Shown: positions 1-9,299 of the stretch, one piece after another
Position numbering within the stretch: the stretch's first letter is position 1
How the letters are laid out: the number at the start of each line of letters is the position of its first letter
Assembly: GCF_900698865.1 (NCBI RefSeq)
Contig: NZ_LR217695.1
Location: 186,001-250,000 of the forward strand
DNA from: Buchnera aphidicola (Cinara cuneomaculata)
GTDB taxonomy: Bacteria > Pseudomonadota > Gammaproteobacteria > Enterobacterales > Enterobacteriaceae
Direction of reading: 5' to 3'
Length of the DNA: 64,000 nucleotides
Notes under the pieces: generated by a model
The model's input: only the letters and a program-made list of their open reading frames with translations
Databases searched by the model: none
Told to the model about the DNA's origin: nothing
Position numbers and translations under genes: made by a program

Positions 1-191
1 ATATTCCAATTTTTATTTCTAACTCTTTAGCAATTTATTTGTATAATCATTCCACTAGCGATAATCAGATTCCAAGTATTTTATATCCATCAATATCTAA
101 AATTTTAGCGTGGGCATGGCAACTTAAACGTTGGAAACAATATGGTGGTATATATCCAACAATGCCAATTATATTTTTTAACAAGCAATAA
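1..191 (+). CDS. flhB: FlhB C-terminal end (partial), flagellar export gate protein
   Basis: This is an open frame that enters from the left edge (first complete codon at position 3) and stops with TAA at 189-191. Its 62 readable codons match the C-terminal end of FlhB: ILAWAWQLKRW is nearly identical to the conserved E. coli segment, preceded by QIPSILYPSISK. FlhB is the substrate-specificity switch of the flagellar type III export apparatus in the inner membrane; only part of its cytoplasmic C-domain is in the window. It lies 27 bases before flhA on the same strand, as in enterobacterial flhBA operons. The rest of the gene, including the NPTH autocleavage site, is outside the window. Confidence 0.93.
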   Translation, partial: IPIFISNSLAIYLYNHSTSDNQIPSILYPSISKILAWAWQLKRWKQYGGIYPTMPIIFFNKQ

Positions 192-218
192 ATTATGTTA
201 TTAGGAGAATAATTATTA

Positions 219-2309
219 ATGCGAAAATTATCTATTTTATTAAAATTTTTTAATAAAATCAATAATATGAGTTTGTATTCTTTATTTACTCCATCATTAA
301 TTTTAATGATTTTAAGTATGCTTATACTACCTTTACCATCTTTTGTTTTGGATTTATTTTTTACTTTTAATATTATTGTTTCAATAATTATTTTAATTGT
401 TTCTATGTTTGTTACTGATGTATTAAGTTTTTCTTCGTTTCCGATAGTCTCGTTATTTTCTACATTATTGCGATTATCTTTAAATGTTGCTTCTACGCGT
501 GTTATTTTATTAAACGGACATATGGGATTGTATTCTGCTGGTCATGTTATTGAATCATTTGGAGTTTTTTTAATTGGTGGAAATTTTTTTATTGGAATTA
601 TTGTTTTTATTATTTTAATAATTATAAATTTTATTGTGATTACTAAAGGTTCCGGAAGAATTGCAGAAGTAGGAGCTAGATTTATTTTAGATGCTATGCC
701 TGGAAAACAAATGGCCATAGATGCTGATTTAAATGCCGGTATTATTTCTGAAAAAGAAGCTAAAAAAAGACGTATGAATGTATATAAAGAAGCTGATTTT
801 TACGGGTCAATGGATGGATCCAGTAAATTTATTCGAGGTGATGCTATCGCTGGTATTATAATTATAATAGTAAATATTATAGGTGGATTAATTGTAGGAA
901 TGATTCAACATAATATGTCATTTTTACAAGCAGCTCAAATATACAGCATATTAACTATTGGAGATGGTTTAGCCGCTCAAATTCCTTCTTTAGTTATATC
1001 AATAGCTTCCGGTGTTCTTTTAACGCGGATTGGATCTGAAAAAATCAATGTTAGTGAACAAATAATTAGTCAGATTTTTAATAATTCTCAAGTTATATTT
1101 TTAAGTGGTATTGTATTTAGTATGATCGGTTTAATACCTGGAATGCCTAATTTTATATTTTTATTTTTTTCTATTAGTTTATTAATACTTTCATGGTATT
1201 TATATAGTAAAAATAATGTAAAAAAAAGTTTTTCTAAAATAGAAAATATAAAAGAAAATAAAATATTAATTTTTTCGTGGAACGATATTCAATTTGAATA
1301 TTTAATTGCTTTAGAATTAAGTTCTATTTTTTTTCAATCTGCTTATCAAGATAAACATGATTATTTATTAAAAAAAATATATTTCTTAAGAAAAAATATT
1401 GCTAAAGATTTTGGATTTTTAATTTCTGATATTCATCTTATTCATAATTGTAAGTTAGAAGATGGACAGTATAAAATTTTAATTAAAGGAGTAGAACATG
1501 GATGTGGACATATTTTTTTAGATAAATTATTAGTTATTAATAATAATATTAGTACAGTTACTATTCCAGGAATTCAAGTAAAAGAACCAGTATTTGATCT
1601 TCCTGCTTTTTGGATTGACTCTAATAATAAAGAAATAATTATTAAAAAAAAACTATTAATTGTAAAACCTATTTCGGTAATTATTACACATATTAATAAA
1701 ATTATTAGAAAAAATTTATATGATTTATTTGGTTTTCAAGAAACACAACAATTATTAGATCGTATTTCACAAATTTATCCACGTTTAGTAGAGTGTTTAA
1801 TACCTAATATAATATCAGTTACAATATTACAAAATATTTTGCAAAATTTATTATACGAACATATATCTATTAAAGATATTAGAACAATTTTAGAAACGTT
1901 AATAAAATACGGTAATAGTATGAAAAACGATGTTGACAAACTTACTAATATTATTCGAATTGCGTTACGTAATTTTATTACACAAAAATTTTTTTTAAAT
2001 GCTCTTAATATTCATGTAATTGGATTAAGTCCAAAAATAGAATGTATTTTGTTAAAAATAATTAATACTAAAGGTAGTCAATTAGAACCTTTATTTTCGG
2101 AAAAATTAATTAAACAAGCTAAATTATCGATTGTCATTCAAAAAAAAAATAAATCTCCATTAGTATTATTAGTTCGTCCTGAATTACGTAGTTTATTAGT
2201 AAAATTATTTATTACCAGTGTACCGGAATTAACAGTTTTATCATTTTTAGAAATTTCTGAAAATAGAACTATAAAAATAGTTCATACTATTGGTAGATCT
2301 CTAGAGTAA
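219..2309 (+). CDS. flhA: FlhA, flagellar type III export gate
   Basis: FlhA is the large inner-membrane protein of the flagellar protein export gate. The 696-residue product has the usual family length (E. coli 692). The N-terminal half is a run of hydrophobic helices; the highly conserved FHIPEP-type loop is recognisable in ITKGSGRIAEVGARF, GKQMAIDADLNAG and EADFYGSMDGSSKF (roughly residues 140-210). The C-terminal half is the cytoplasmic domain, with FGFQETQQLLDR near residue 505. AGGAG at 203-207 lies 11 bases before the ATG and supports this start. It is co-oriented with flhB. In Buchnera the flagellar genes are thought to serve hook-basal-body export complexes rather than swimming; that role is knowledge of the group, not visible here. 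Confidence 0.97.
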   Translation: MRKLSILLKFFNKINNMSLYSLFTPSLILMILSMLILPLPSFVLDLFFTFNIIVSIIILIVSMFVTDVLSFSSFPIVSLFSTLLRLSLNVASTRVILLNGHMGLYSAGHVIESFGVFLIGGNFFIGIIVFIILIIINFIVITKGSGRIAEVGARFILDAMPGKQMAIDADLNAGIISEKEAKKRRMNVYKEADFYGSMDGSSKFIRGDAIAGIIIIIVNIIGGLIVGMIQHNMSFLQAAQIYSILTIGDGLAAQIPSLVISIASGVLLTRIGSEKINVSEQIISQIFNNSQVIFLSGIVFSMIGLIPGMPNFIFLFFSISLLILSWYLYSKNNVKKSFSKIENIKENKILIFSWNDIQFEYLIALELSSIFFQSAYQDKHDYLLKKIYFLRKNIAKDFGFLISDIHLIHNCKLEDGQYKILIKGVEHGCGHIFLDKLLVINNNISTVTIPGIQVKEPVFDLPAFWIDSNNKEIIIKKKLLIVKPISVIITHINKIIRKNLYDLFGFQETQQLLDRISQIYPRLVECLIPNIISVTILQNILQNLLYEHISIKDIRTILETLIKYGNSMKNDVDKLTNIIRIALRNFITQKFFLNALNIHVIGLSPKIECILLKIINTKGSQLEPLFSEKLIKQAKLSIVIQKKNKSPLVLLVRPELRSLLVKLFITSVPELTVLSFLEISENRTIKIVHTIGRSLE

Positions 2310-2337
2310 TTATAATTTTTTATAAATATTATAATTA
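2307..2337. terminator. Shared hairpin between convergent flhA and argS
   Basis: A perfect 10-bp inverted repeat (TAATTATAAT at 2307-2316 and ATTATAATTA at 2328-2337, loop 11) fills the 25-base space between the two genes. The left arm begins with the TAA stop of flhA and the right arm ends with the reverse-strand TAA of argS. The loop carries a T run. It is probably a bidirectional terminator, but it is AT-only, so chance is possible. Confidence 0.45.
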
Positions 2338-4050
2338 CATCTTTTTAACTGTTTTAATACCTAACAAGTATAATCCTTTTTTAATTATTTTAGCTGTTAA
2401 AATAGATAATTTAATTCGACTGACTTTGATGTGTTTTTCTTTTGCGAATATAATAGAACAATTTTCATAAAATTTTGAGAATTGTCCAGCGAGATCGTAT
2501 AAATATTTACACATCAAATGAGGAGTACCGTATTTTTCTAAATAAAAAACAATTTCTTCAAATTGTAAAATAGTTAATATCAGTTGTCTTTCAAATTTTG
2601 AAAAAATTTTAATAGAATATATTTTTGTATTAAAAGATAAATCAGCGTTATTAATAACAGAATGAATTCTTGTATATGCATATTGTATATAAGGCGCTGT
2701 ATTTCCATTTAAGGATAACATTTGATCCCAATTAAAAACATAATTTGAAATTCTATTTTTCGACAAATCAAAATATTTTATAGCACCAATTCCAATATTT
2801 TGAGCAATAGAGTTGATTTCATAATTGTTCATATTCGGGTGTTTTTTTATTATTATTTTTTTTGCTTTATTGATACCTTTGTTTAATAAATCTATTAATT
2901 TAATTGTTTTTCCATGACGTGTTTTAAAAGGTTTATTATTTTTACCTAAAATCATTCCAAACGTATGATGTTCTAATAATATGTTATTTGGTATATATTG
3001 CGCTAATTTCGCTATCTCCCATACTTGTTGAATATGTTGTTTTTGTCGATTATCAATATAATAAATAATTCTATTTGCTTTTAGTACATTACATCTATAT
3101 TTTATACACGCAATGTCCGTGGTTACGTATAAAAAGGCTCCATCTTTTTTTTGTATAACAACTCCCATTTTTTTACCTAGACGATTTTTAAATTGATTCA
3201 GATAAACAATAATAGAACCTTTGTGATTAACAGCAATTTTTTTTTTTTTAAGATCAGTTATAATTTCTGACAACATAAAGTTGTAGAAACTTTCTCCACG
3301 AATATCTTGGTTAGTAAGAGAAATATTTAATTTTTTATATATTAAATTATTTTTTTGTATAGTATGTTTTACAAGTAAATTCCATATTTTTAAACAATCT
3401 TTATTTTTTTTTTGTAAATTAACTACATTTGTTTCAGTTTTTTTTACAAAACGCGGATCTGTTTGATATCTTAAATTTGCTTGTTTATAAATTTTTTCAA
3501 TTTTTTCAAGAGAAATATGTGACATCTGTTGTAATTGTGTAATTACGATTCCAAATTGTATACCCCAATCACCAATGTGATTTTGTCGTATTACAGTATG
3601 ACCTAAAAATTCCATTAATCGAGCTGTTACGTCACCTAGGATAGTAGATCGTAAATGTCCTACATGCATATCTTTAGCTATATTAGGTGAAGAATAATCG
3701 ATAATAATTGTTTGTGGATTTTTTGTAAATATATTAAAGTTTTTTTTATTATACATTTTATTGATGTATTTACATAACCAATCTGATTGTAAGGTTATAT
3801 TGATGAATCCTTGTTGCGGAACTGATATTTTTTCATAGACATTAGATTTAATTAAATCATTAGCAATATTAACAGCGAGTTGATATGAAGAAGATGGTAT
3901 TTTATTTTTTAATTTAATAATTCCGTTTACTTGATAATCAATTTCATTTTTTTTTATATTTTTTCGAATAATAGGATCAAAACTTTTCGGAATATTATAT
4001 TTTGTACAAATTTTTTTGATTTTTTTTGTTAAAAATTTTTGAATATTCAT
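2335..4050 (-). CDS. argS: Arginyl-tRNA synthetase
   Basis: ArgRS charges tRNA-Arg with arginine in the cytoplasm. The 571-residue product is close to the E. coli length (577). The class I signature is visible as DYSSPNIAKDMHVGHLRST (HVGH version of HIGH, near residue 130), after an N-terminal tRNA-recognition domain. GDWGIQFG and the C-terminal helical anticodon-binding part (YAYTRIHSVI onward) are also present. The gene lies upstream of rrs on the opposite strand, the arrangement described for Buchnera, and is convergent with flhA. The ATG at 4050 gives the expected N-terminus. I see no sign of damage. Confidence 0.97.
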   Translation of the reverse strand: MNIQKFLTKKIKKICTKYNIPKSFDPIIRKNIKKNEIDYQVNGIIKLKNKIPSSSYQLAVNIANDLIKSNVYEKISVPQQGFINITLQSDWLCKYINKMYNKKNFNIFTKNPQTIIIDYSSPNIAKDMHVGHLRSTILGDVTARLMEFLGHTVIRQNHIGDWGIQFGIVITQLQQMSHISLEKIEKIYKQANLRYQTDPRFVKKTETNVVNLQKKNKDCLKIWNLLVKHTIQKNNLIYKKLNISLTNQDIRGESFYNFMLSEIITDLKKKKIAVNHKGSIIVYLNQFKNRLGKKMGVVIQKKDGAFLYVTTDIACIKYRCNVLKANRIIYYIDNRQKQHIQQVWEIAKLAQYIPNNILLEHHTFGMILGKNNKPFKTRHGKTIKLIDLLNKGINKAKKIIIKKHPNMNNYEINSIAQNIGIGAIKYFDLSKNRISNYVFNWDQMLSLNGNTAPYIQYAYTRIHSVINNADLSFNTKIYSIKIFSKFERQLILTILQFEEIVFYLEKYGTPHLMCKYLYDLAGQFSKFYENCSIIFAKEKHIKVSRIKLSILTAKIIKKGLYLLGIKTVKKM

Positions 4051-4322
4051 AAGCGCACCAATATTGATGGTAATACATATATGTTTAGTAATATATGAAT
4101 GGATTATAATAATAAACTGAAAAAACTATTTAATAGTAATTATTATATAGTAATTCTTAATTATTGTAAAAATTATCCCCCAGATCTTTAATAGAAAAAA
4201 TAACAAGTTTATTATTATAGATTAATAATTTTTTAAGTTAGTTATTATTAAATAATTCTTTTATAATAAATAGTATATATTTTTAATAAAATTAAAATTT
4301 TTATAAATTAAAAAAAAATATG
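4051..4322. other. AT-rich spacer between argS and the rrs promoter
   Basis: This non-coding stretch separates the divergent argS and rrs. I recognise no gene or remnant in it. It should hold the argS promoter. A short GC-richer patch (CCCCCAGATC near 4178-4187) stands out, but I can give it no function. Confidence 0.5.
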
Positions 4323-4350
4323 TTGACTTTTTTGTAAAAAACTATAAGAT
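4323..4350 (+). promoter_or_regulatory. Probable sigma-70 promoter of the 16S rRNA unit
   Basis: TTGACT at 4323-4328 is a near-perfect -35 box. TAAGAT at 4345-4350 follows with a 16-base spacer (TATAAG at 4343 is an alternative -10). It sits about 140 bases before mature 16S rRNA and just upstream of the leader boxA, where an rrn promoter is expected. The start site itself is inferred. Confidence 0.65.
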
Positions 4351-4368
4351 AGATCTTGTAACAAAAAA

Positions 4369-4380
4369 CGTTCTTTAAAA
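4369..4380 (+). promoter_or_regulatory. boxA-like antitermination element in the rrs leader
   Basis: CGTTCTTTAAAA resembles the enterobacterial rrn boxA (TGCTCTTTAACA) and lies in the same relative position, shortly before the GTGGGCAC leader motif. In E. coli boxA RNA loads NusB/NusE, and SuhB joins that complex. Its retention is relevant to the SuhB found at 29670-30485. Confidence 0.55.
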
Positions 4381-4387
4381 AAATATT

Positions 4388-4408
4388 TCAGAAAATTTTT
4401 GTGGGCAC
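4388..4408 (+). other. 5' arm of the 16S processing stem
   Basis: The sequence ending in TTTTTGTGGGCAC is complementary over about 20 bases to 6071-6091 (GTGCCCACAGAAATTTTCTGA), beyond the 3' end of 16S. In E. coli the equivalent stem is cut by RNase III to release pre-16S. RNase III (rnc) is encoded at 10151-10831. Confidence 0.75.
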
Positions 4409-4492
4409 ATGAAAATTAAATGTTCAGATACAAATTATTCATTATTAATTTTAATATAAAAAAAAATTAGTTTTGTAATAAAAGTTATACGT

Positions 4493-6046
<1,554 letters not shown>

Positions 6047-6070
6047 AAATATAAAACATTTGATTCGATC

Positions 6071-6091
6071 GTGCCCACAGAAATTTTCTGA
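6071..6091 (+). other. 3' arm of the 16S processing stem
   Basis: GTGCCCACAG and the following bases pair with 4388-4408 across the mature 16S gene, with at most a G-U pair in the middle. It marks the probable RNase III site between 16S rRNA and tRNA-Ile. Confidence 0.75.
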
Positions 6092-6107
6092 TTTATTATA
6101 GTAAAAC

Positions 6108-6184
6108 AGGCTTGTAGCTCAGCCGGTTAGAGCACACCCCTGATAAGGGTGAGGTCGGTGGTTCAAATCCACTCAGGCCTACCA
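6108..6184 (+). tRNA. tRNA-Ile (GAT)
   Basis: This is a complete cloverleaf of 77 bases, nearly identical to E. coli ileT-type tRNA: acceptor AGGCTTG paired with the 3' side ending CAGGCCT, anticodon GAT in CCCCTGATAAGGGG, and T-loop GGTTCAAATCC. The CCA end is encoded (6182-6184). It is the first spacer tRNA of the rrs unit. Confidence 0.98.
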
Positions 6185-6196
6185 TATATATTATAA

Positions 6197-6269
6197 GGGG
6201 CTATAGCTCAGCTGGGAGAGCGCCTGCTTTGCACGCAGGAGGTCAGCGGTTCAATCCCGCTTAGCTCCA
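6197..6269 (+). tRNA. tRNA-Ala (TGC)
   Basis: This is a complete cloverleaf: acceptor GGGGCTA paired with TAGCTCC, anticodon TGC in CCTGCTTTGCACGCAGG, T-arm AGCGGTTCAATCCCGCT, discriminator A at 6269. Unlike tRNA-Ile just upstream, the CCA end is not encoded (AAT follows), so it needs tRNA nucleotidyltransferase. It is the second tRNA of the rrs unit. Confidence 0.97.
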
Positions 6270-6361
6270 ATATTATTGGAATAATATTTATTTTAAATAA
6301 ATTTATTTTAAATAATTTATATATTTTTATTCTGTAATTTTTTAATGAACGTATTTTTATA

Positions 6362-7069
6362 ATGAATAATATAAATAAATCTAGAAAAGTGGTTCTAGAT
6401 ATAGAAACTACCGGAATGAATAAGACCGGTTTTTTGTATTTAAATCATAAAATTATAGAAATTGGAATTATTGAGCTTATTAATAGAAAATATACTGGAC
6501 GATATCTACATTATTATCTAAATCCAGATCGTGGTATTGAGCAAGAAGCGTATAAAATTCATGGAATCTCTTTACATCAATTAACCGATAAACCTAGATT
6601 TAAAGATATTTATTTAAATATTATAAATTTTATAAAAAAATCAAAAATTATAGTTCATAATTCTATTTTTGATATTAATTTTTTAGATTACGAATTTAGT
6701 CAATTGAATATTGGAATTAAAAAAATTCGAGAATTTAGTGATATTATAGATACATTGGAAATGGCAAGAAAATTATATCCTGGAAAAAAAAATAATTTAG
6801 ATGCTTTATGTCGTAGATATAATATAATAAATCCTCGTAACAAGGTACACGGAGCTTTGTTAGACGCTAAGATATTAATGAAAATATATCTACACATGAC
6901 GAGTAGGCAAAAAGAAATATTTTTTACAAAAAAATATAGAACTGAAATAATTCCACCTATATCAAATAAAAAACTTAATGATAAATTATCAAAAATATTA
7001 TTTGCATCTAAATTAGAAAATAAAAAGCATATAAAATATATGCGAAGTATGAATAAAGATTTGATTTAA
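6362..7069 (+). CDS. dnaQ: DNA polymerase III epsilon subunit (proofreading exonuclease)
   Basis: DnaQ is the 3'-5' proofreading exonuclease of the replicative polymerase. The 235-residue product (E. coli 243) shows the three exonuclease motifs: ExoI VVLDIETTG near residue 12, ExoII HNSIFDINFLDYEF near residue 100, and the ExoIII-epsilon motif HGALLDAKIL with its catalytic His and Asp near residue 165. The C-terminal tail, which contacts the polymerase subunit in E. coli, is present but diverged and lysine-rich. The gene is followed directly by tRNA-Asp, as dnaQ-aspV are in E. coli, an ancestral linkage. No damage is visible. Confidence 0.96.
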   Translation: MNNINKSRKVVLDIETTGMNKTGFLYLNHKIIEIGIIELINRKYTGRYLHYYLNPDRGIEQEAYKIHGISLHQLTDKPRFKDIYLNIINFIKKSKIIVHNSIFDINFLDYEFSQLNIGIKKIREFSDIIDTLEMARKLYPGKKNNLDALCRRYNIINPRNKVHGALLDAKILMKIYLHMTSRQKEIFFTKKYRTEIIPPISNKKLNDKLSKILFASKLENKKHIKYMRSMNKDLI

Positions 7070-7133
7070 CTATTAATGTGAATTTTTTACTTAAATTAAG
7101 TTAAATGTAGATATTTTTATTAATTAATTAAAA

Positions 7134-7207
7134 GGTGCGGTAGTTCAGCTGGTTAGAATATCGGCCTGTCACGCCGGGGGTCGCGGGTTCGAATCCCGTC
7201 CGCACCG
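7134..7207 (+). tRNA. tRNA-Asp (GTC)
   Basis: This is a complete cloverleaf: acceptor GGTGCGG paired with CCGCACC, anticodon GTC in CGGCCTGTCACGCCG, T-arm CGCGGGTTCGAATCCCG, discriminator G at 7207. CCA is not encoded. Its position behind dnaQ matches E. coli aspV. Confidence 0.98.
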
Positions 7208-7285
7208 AAATTCATTATTTTAATTAAATTTACAATTTATATTGTAAAAAATATTTATATATAAATATATTCGGACAATATACTT

Positions 7286-7837
7286 ATGAAATGTAATAAT
7301 AGTCTTGATAAGTTATCTTCTAATAGAATAAATCAAGATAAAAATAACAAAGATATAGAAAATTATGAAGAATTTTTACAACAAAAAAAATTAAAAAAAT
7401 TACATTTGCAACAAGATATAATAAATGATTCTAAATATTATGCTGATAAATTATTAAATTTTGAAGTAAGATTACACAAGAAAATTAATAATACATATAA
7501 CTTTTTTCTTGAAAAATATTTTCTATCAATTTTGCCAGTTGTCGATAGTATAGATGCGTCAGTTCATTTATTGGAATCTTCAAATAAAAATAATTCAGAA
7601 ATATATGTATATCTTAAAGATATACAAAAAAAATTTATATATTTATTTTCAAAATATAAAATATCAATTATTAATGCTATTGATATTCCATTTAATCCCG
7701 AATTTCATCAAGCAATATCTATTGATTTTTCCGGAAAGTATAAAAATAATTATATTTCTTATGTTATTCAACCAGGATACTCAATTAATAATAGATTATT
7801 AAGACCTGCATTAGTATCAGTTTCTCAAATTAAATAA
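7286..7837 (+). CDS. grpE: GrpE, nucleotide exchange factor of DnaK
   Basis: GrpE releases ADP from the chaperone DnaK. The 183-residue product (E. coli 197) has the family layout: a charged, low-complexity N-terminus, a long coiled-coil helix (about residues 25-85, rich in Lys/Leu/Gln) and a C-terminal beta domain with NPEFHQAISIDF and the conserved end RLLRPALVSVSQ. The family signature near NPEFHQA is well preserved. It stands alone between tRNA-Asp and smpB; in E. coli grpE and smpB are also near neighbours. I see no heat-shock promoter that I could defend. Confidence 0.95.
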   Translation: MKCNNSLDKLSSNRINQDKNNKDIENYEEFLQQKKLKKLHLQQDIINDSKYYADKLLNFEVRLHKKINNTYNFFLEKYFLSILPVVDSIDASVHLLESSNKNNSEIYVYLKDIQKKFIYLFSKYKISIINAIDIPFNPEFHQAISIDFSGKYKNNYISYVIQPGYSINNRLLRPALVSVSQIK

Positions 7838-7906
7838 AAATATAATTAACATATATACATTTAAAAATAATAATTGTATTTAAAATAAAATAAGGAAAAA
7901 TATTAA

Positions 7907-8386
7907 ATCATAATAAAAAAAAAAAAAGTTTTTTTTAATAAAAAGGTAAGCTATAATTTTATTATAGAAAAAACTATTACTGCTGGTCTTGTATTGCAAG
8001 GCTGGGAAGTAAAATCAATTCGAGCAGGATATGTTCAAATTACGGCAGGATATATTATAATTAATAGAAATGAAATATATTTAATCGGAACATATATTCA
8101 ACCATTAGCTAATACTACTAATTTTTCTTTATGTCAAACAGACCGTATTCGAAAATTATTATTAACAAAAAAAGAAATTGAAATTATTATGTTATATAAT
8201 ACGAAAAAAGGATATACAATTATTCCTTTAAAAATATTTTGGAATAAATCTTGGTGTAAAATTCAAATTGGTATTGCTAAAGGAAAATCTACTCATGATA
8301 AACGATTAGATAAAAAAAATCGTGCTTGGAAAATTGAACAATCTGCTATATATAAGCGTATATCTTTAAATAATAAATATAATTAA
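7907..8386 (+). CDS. smpB: SmpB, tmRNA-binding protein, with a non-ATG start
   Basis: SmpB binds tmRNA and brings it to stalled ribosomes for trans-translation. LQGWEVKSIRAG, YTIIPLKIFW, WCKIQIGIAKGK and HDKR match the family. The frame is open from a TAA at 7904 onward, and the codons before LQGW (NKKVSYNFIIEKTITAGLV) match the usual SmpB N-terminus, so translation must begin upstream of the only TTG (7994). No ATG, GTG or other TTG exists there. AAGGA at 7892-7896 is a good ribosome site; the in-frame ATC at 7907 (10 bases later) or the ATAs at 7910 and 7913 are the only near-cognate candidates. Starting at 7907 gives 159 residues, matching E. coli (160). An A13 tract (7915-7927) follows at once. 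The start is inferred; the identity is sure. Confidence 0.88.
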   Translation: MIIKKKKVFFNKKVSYNFIIEKTITAGLVLQGWEVKSIRAGYVQITAGYIIINRNEIYLIGTYIQPLANTTNFSLCQTDRIRKLLLTKKEIEIIMLYNTKKGYTIIPLKIFWNKSWCKIQIGIAKGKSTHDKRLDKKNRAWKIEQSAIYKRISLNNKYN

Positions 8387-8407
8387 ATTTTTTAAATATG
8401 GGTTTTC

Positions 8408-8869
8408 ATGAGTAGAATGAATATTGATAATTATTGGATGAAAAAAGCATTGAAACAAGCTTATTTTGGAAAAAAAAACGGCGAAATCCCAATTGGATCT
8501 ATTTTAATTAAAGATAATAAGATTATTAGTTCATCATTTAATTCTTGTATTAAATTGTGTGATACTAGCGCTCACGCTGAATTATTAGCAATAAGAAAAG
8601 GTGGTAAAAAATTAAAAAATTATAGGTTATATTACACAACATTGTATGTTACTCATGAACCGTGTTTAATGTGTTCTGCGGCAATTATATCTGCCCGAAT
8701 ATATAGACTAGTGTACGGTTCTTATAGTACTAAAAAATGTAATTTTTCTTATTTCATGAATTTATTATATATTCATCAAATAAAACATCATTTAAAAGAT
8801 ATTACATCCGGAATTTTATTATCTGAATGTTCAGAGTTACTAAAGAAATTTTTTAAAAAAAAAAGATAA
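8408..8869 (+). CDS. tadA: tRNA-specific adenosine deaminase TadA
   Basis: TadA converts adenosine 34 of tRNA-Arg(ACG) to inosine, an essential wobble modification. The 153-residue product has the zinc cytidine/adenosine deaminase motifs: HAELLAI (His ligand and catalytic Glu) and PCLMCSAAI (two Cys ligands), with the N-terminal YWMKKALKQA helix. The C-terminus is shorter than in E. coli (167). It follows smpB by 21 bases on the same strand. A second ATG at 8417 is possible, but the first one is kept because the distance to the YWM segment then fits the family. Confidence 0.95.
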   Translation: MSRMNIDNYWMKKALKQAYFGKKNGEIPIGSILIKDNKIISSSFNSCIKLCDTSAHAELLAIRKGGKKLKNYRLYYTTLYVTHEPCLMCSAAIISARIYRLVYGSYSTKKCNFSYFMNLLYIHQIKHHLKDITSGILLSECSELLKKFFKKKR

Positions 8870-8884
8870 TTTTTTAAAAAAAAA

Positions 8885-9265
8885 TTAATTTTCCAATATA
8901 ACTATCGATTGAGTATATTCAGATGTGTCTGTAATACTTAAAAAAATTTTTTTGACTTTTAATTGATGTAATTTGTTTTTAACATATCCGAACATTTTTA
9001 TATGAGGTTTTCCTGTACGATTATGAACAATTTCACAATTTTTTAAAAACATATTGTTATATATTCCTAATCCCATTGCTTTAGCAGTTGCTTCTTTAGC
9101 AGTAAATATTTGAGCTAAAAATTTTTCTTTATGATATATATTGGTATATTCATCTAATTCTGTTTTTGATAAAATCTTGTTAGGTATTGCTATACCATAA
9201 TTAATAATTAATTTTTTAAAACGCAAGATACTGACCATATCTATCCCTATACCGATGATTGACAT
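8885..9265 (-). CDS. acpS: Holo-ACP synthase
   Basis: AcpS transfers phosphopantetheine from CoA to apo-acyl carrier protein, activating it for fatty acid synthesis. SIIGIGIDMV at the N-terminus and FTAKEATAKAMG near residue 60 carry the Asp and Glu magnesium ligands of the family. Two ATGs lie side by side at 9268 and 9265; the second leaves five bases after the AAGAGG ribosome site and gives 126 residues, exactly the E. coli length, so I chose it. It is the last gene of the lepA-lepB-rnc-era-acpS series; recO and pdxJ, which separate era from acpS in E. coli, are gone. fabI at 15212 belongs to the same pathway. Confidence 0.95.
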   Translation of the reverse strand: MSIIGIGIDMVSILRFKKLIINYGIAIPNKILSKTELDEYTNIYHKEKFLAQIFTAKEATAKAMGLGIYNNMFLKNCEIVHNRTGKPHIKMFGYVKNKLHQLKVKKIFLSITDTSEYTQSIVILEN

Positions 9266-9299
9266 CATAACCTCTTTTATTGCTAAATTATAAATTATT

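Noticed and set aside
6266-6280. TCCAAT/ATTGGA hairpin as terminator of the rrs unit
   Set aside because: Its left arm is the acceptor end of tRNA-Ala and no T run follows; it is probably coincidental.
7554-7802. 82-codon frame overlapping grpE on the same strand
   Set aside because: It is an alternative frame of grpE with Ile/Lys/Tyr-rich composition and no start context or family match.
7994-8386. smpB starting at TTG 7994
   Set aside because: The conserved SmpB N-terminus is encoded upstream in the same frame, so this start would remove a needed part of the OB fold.
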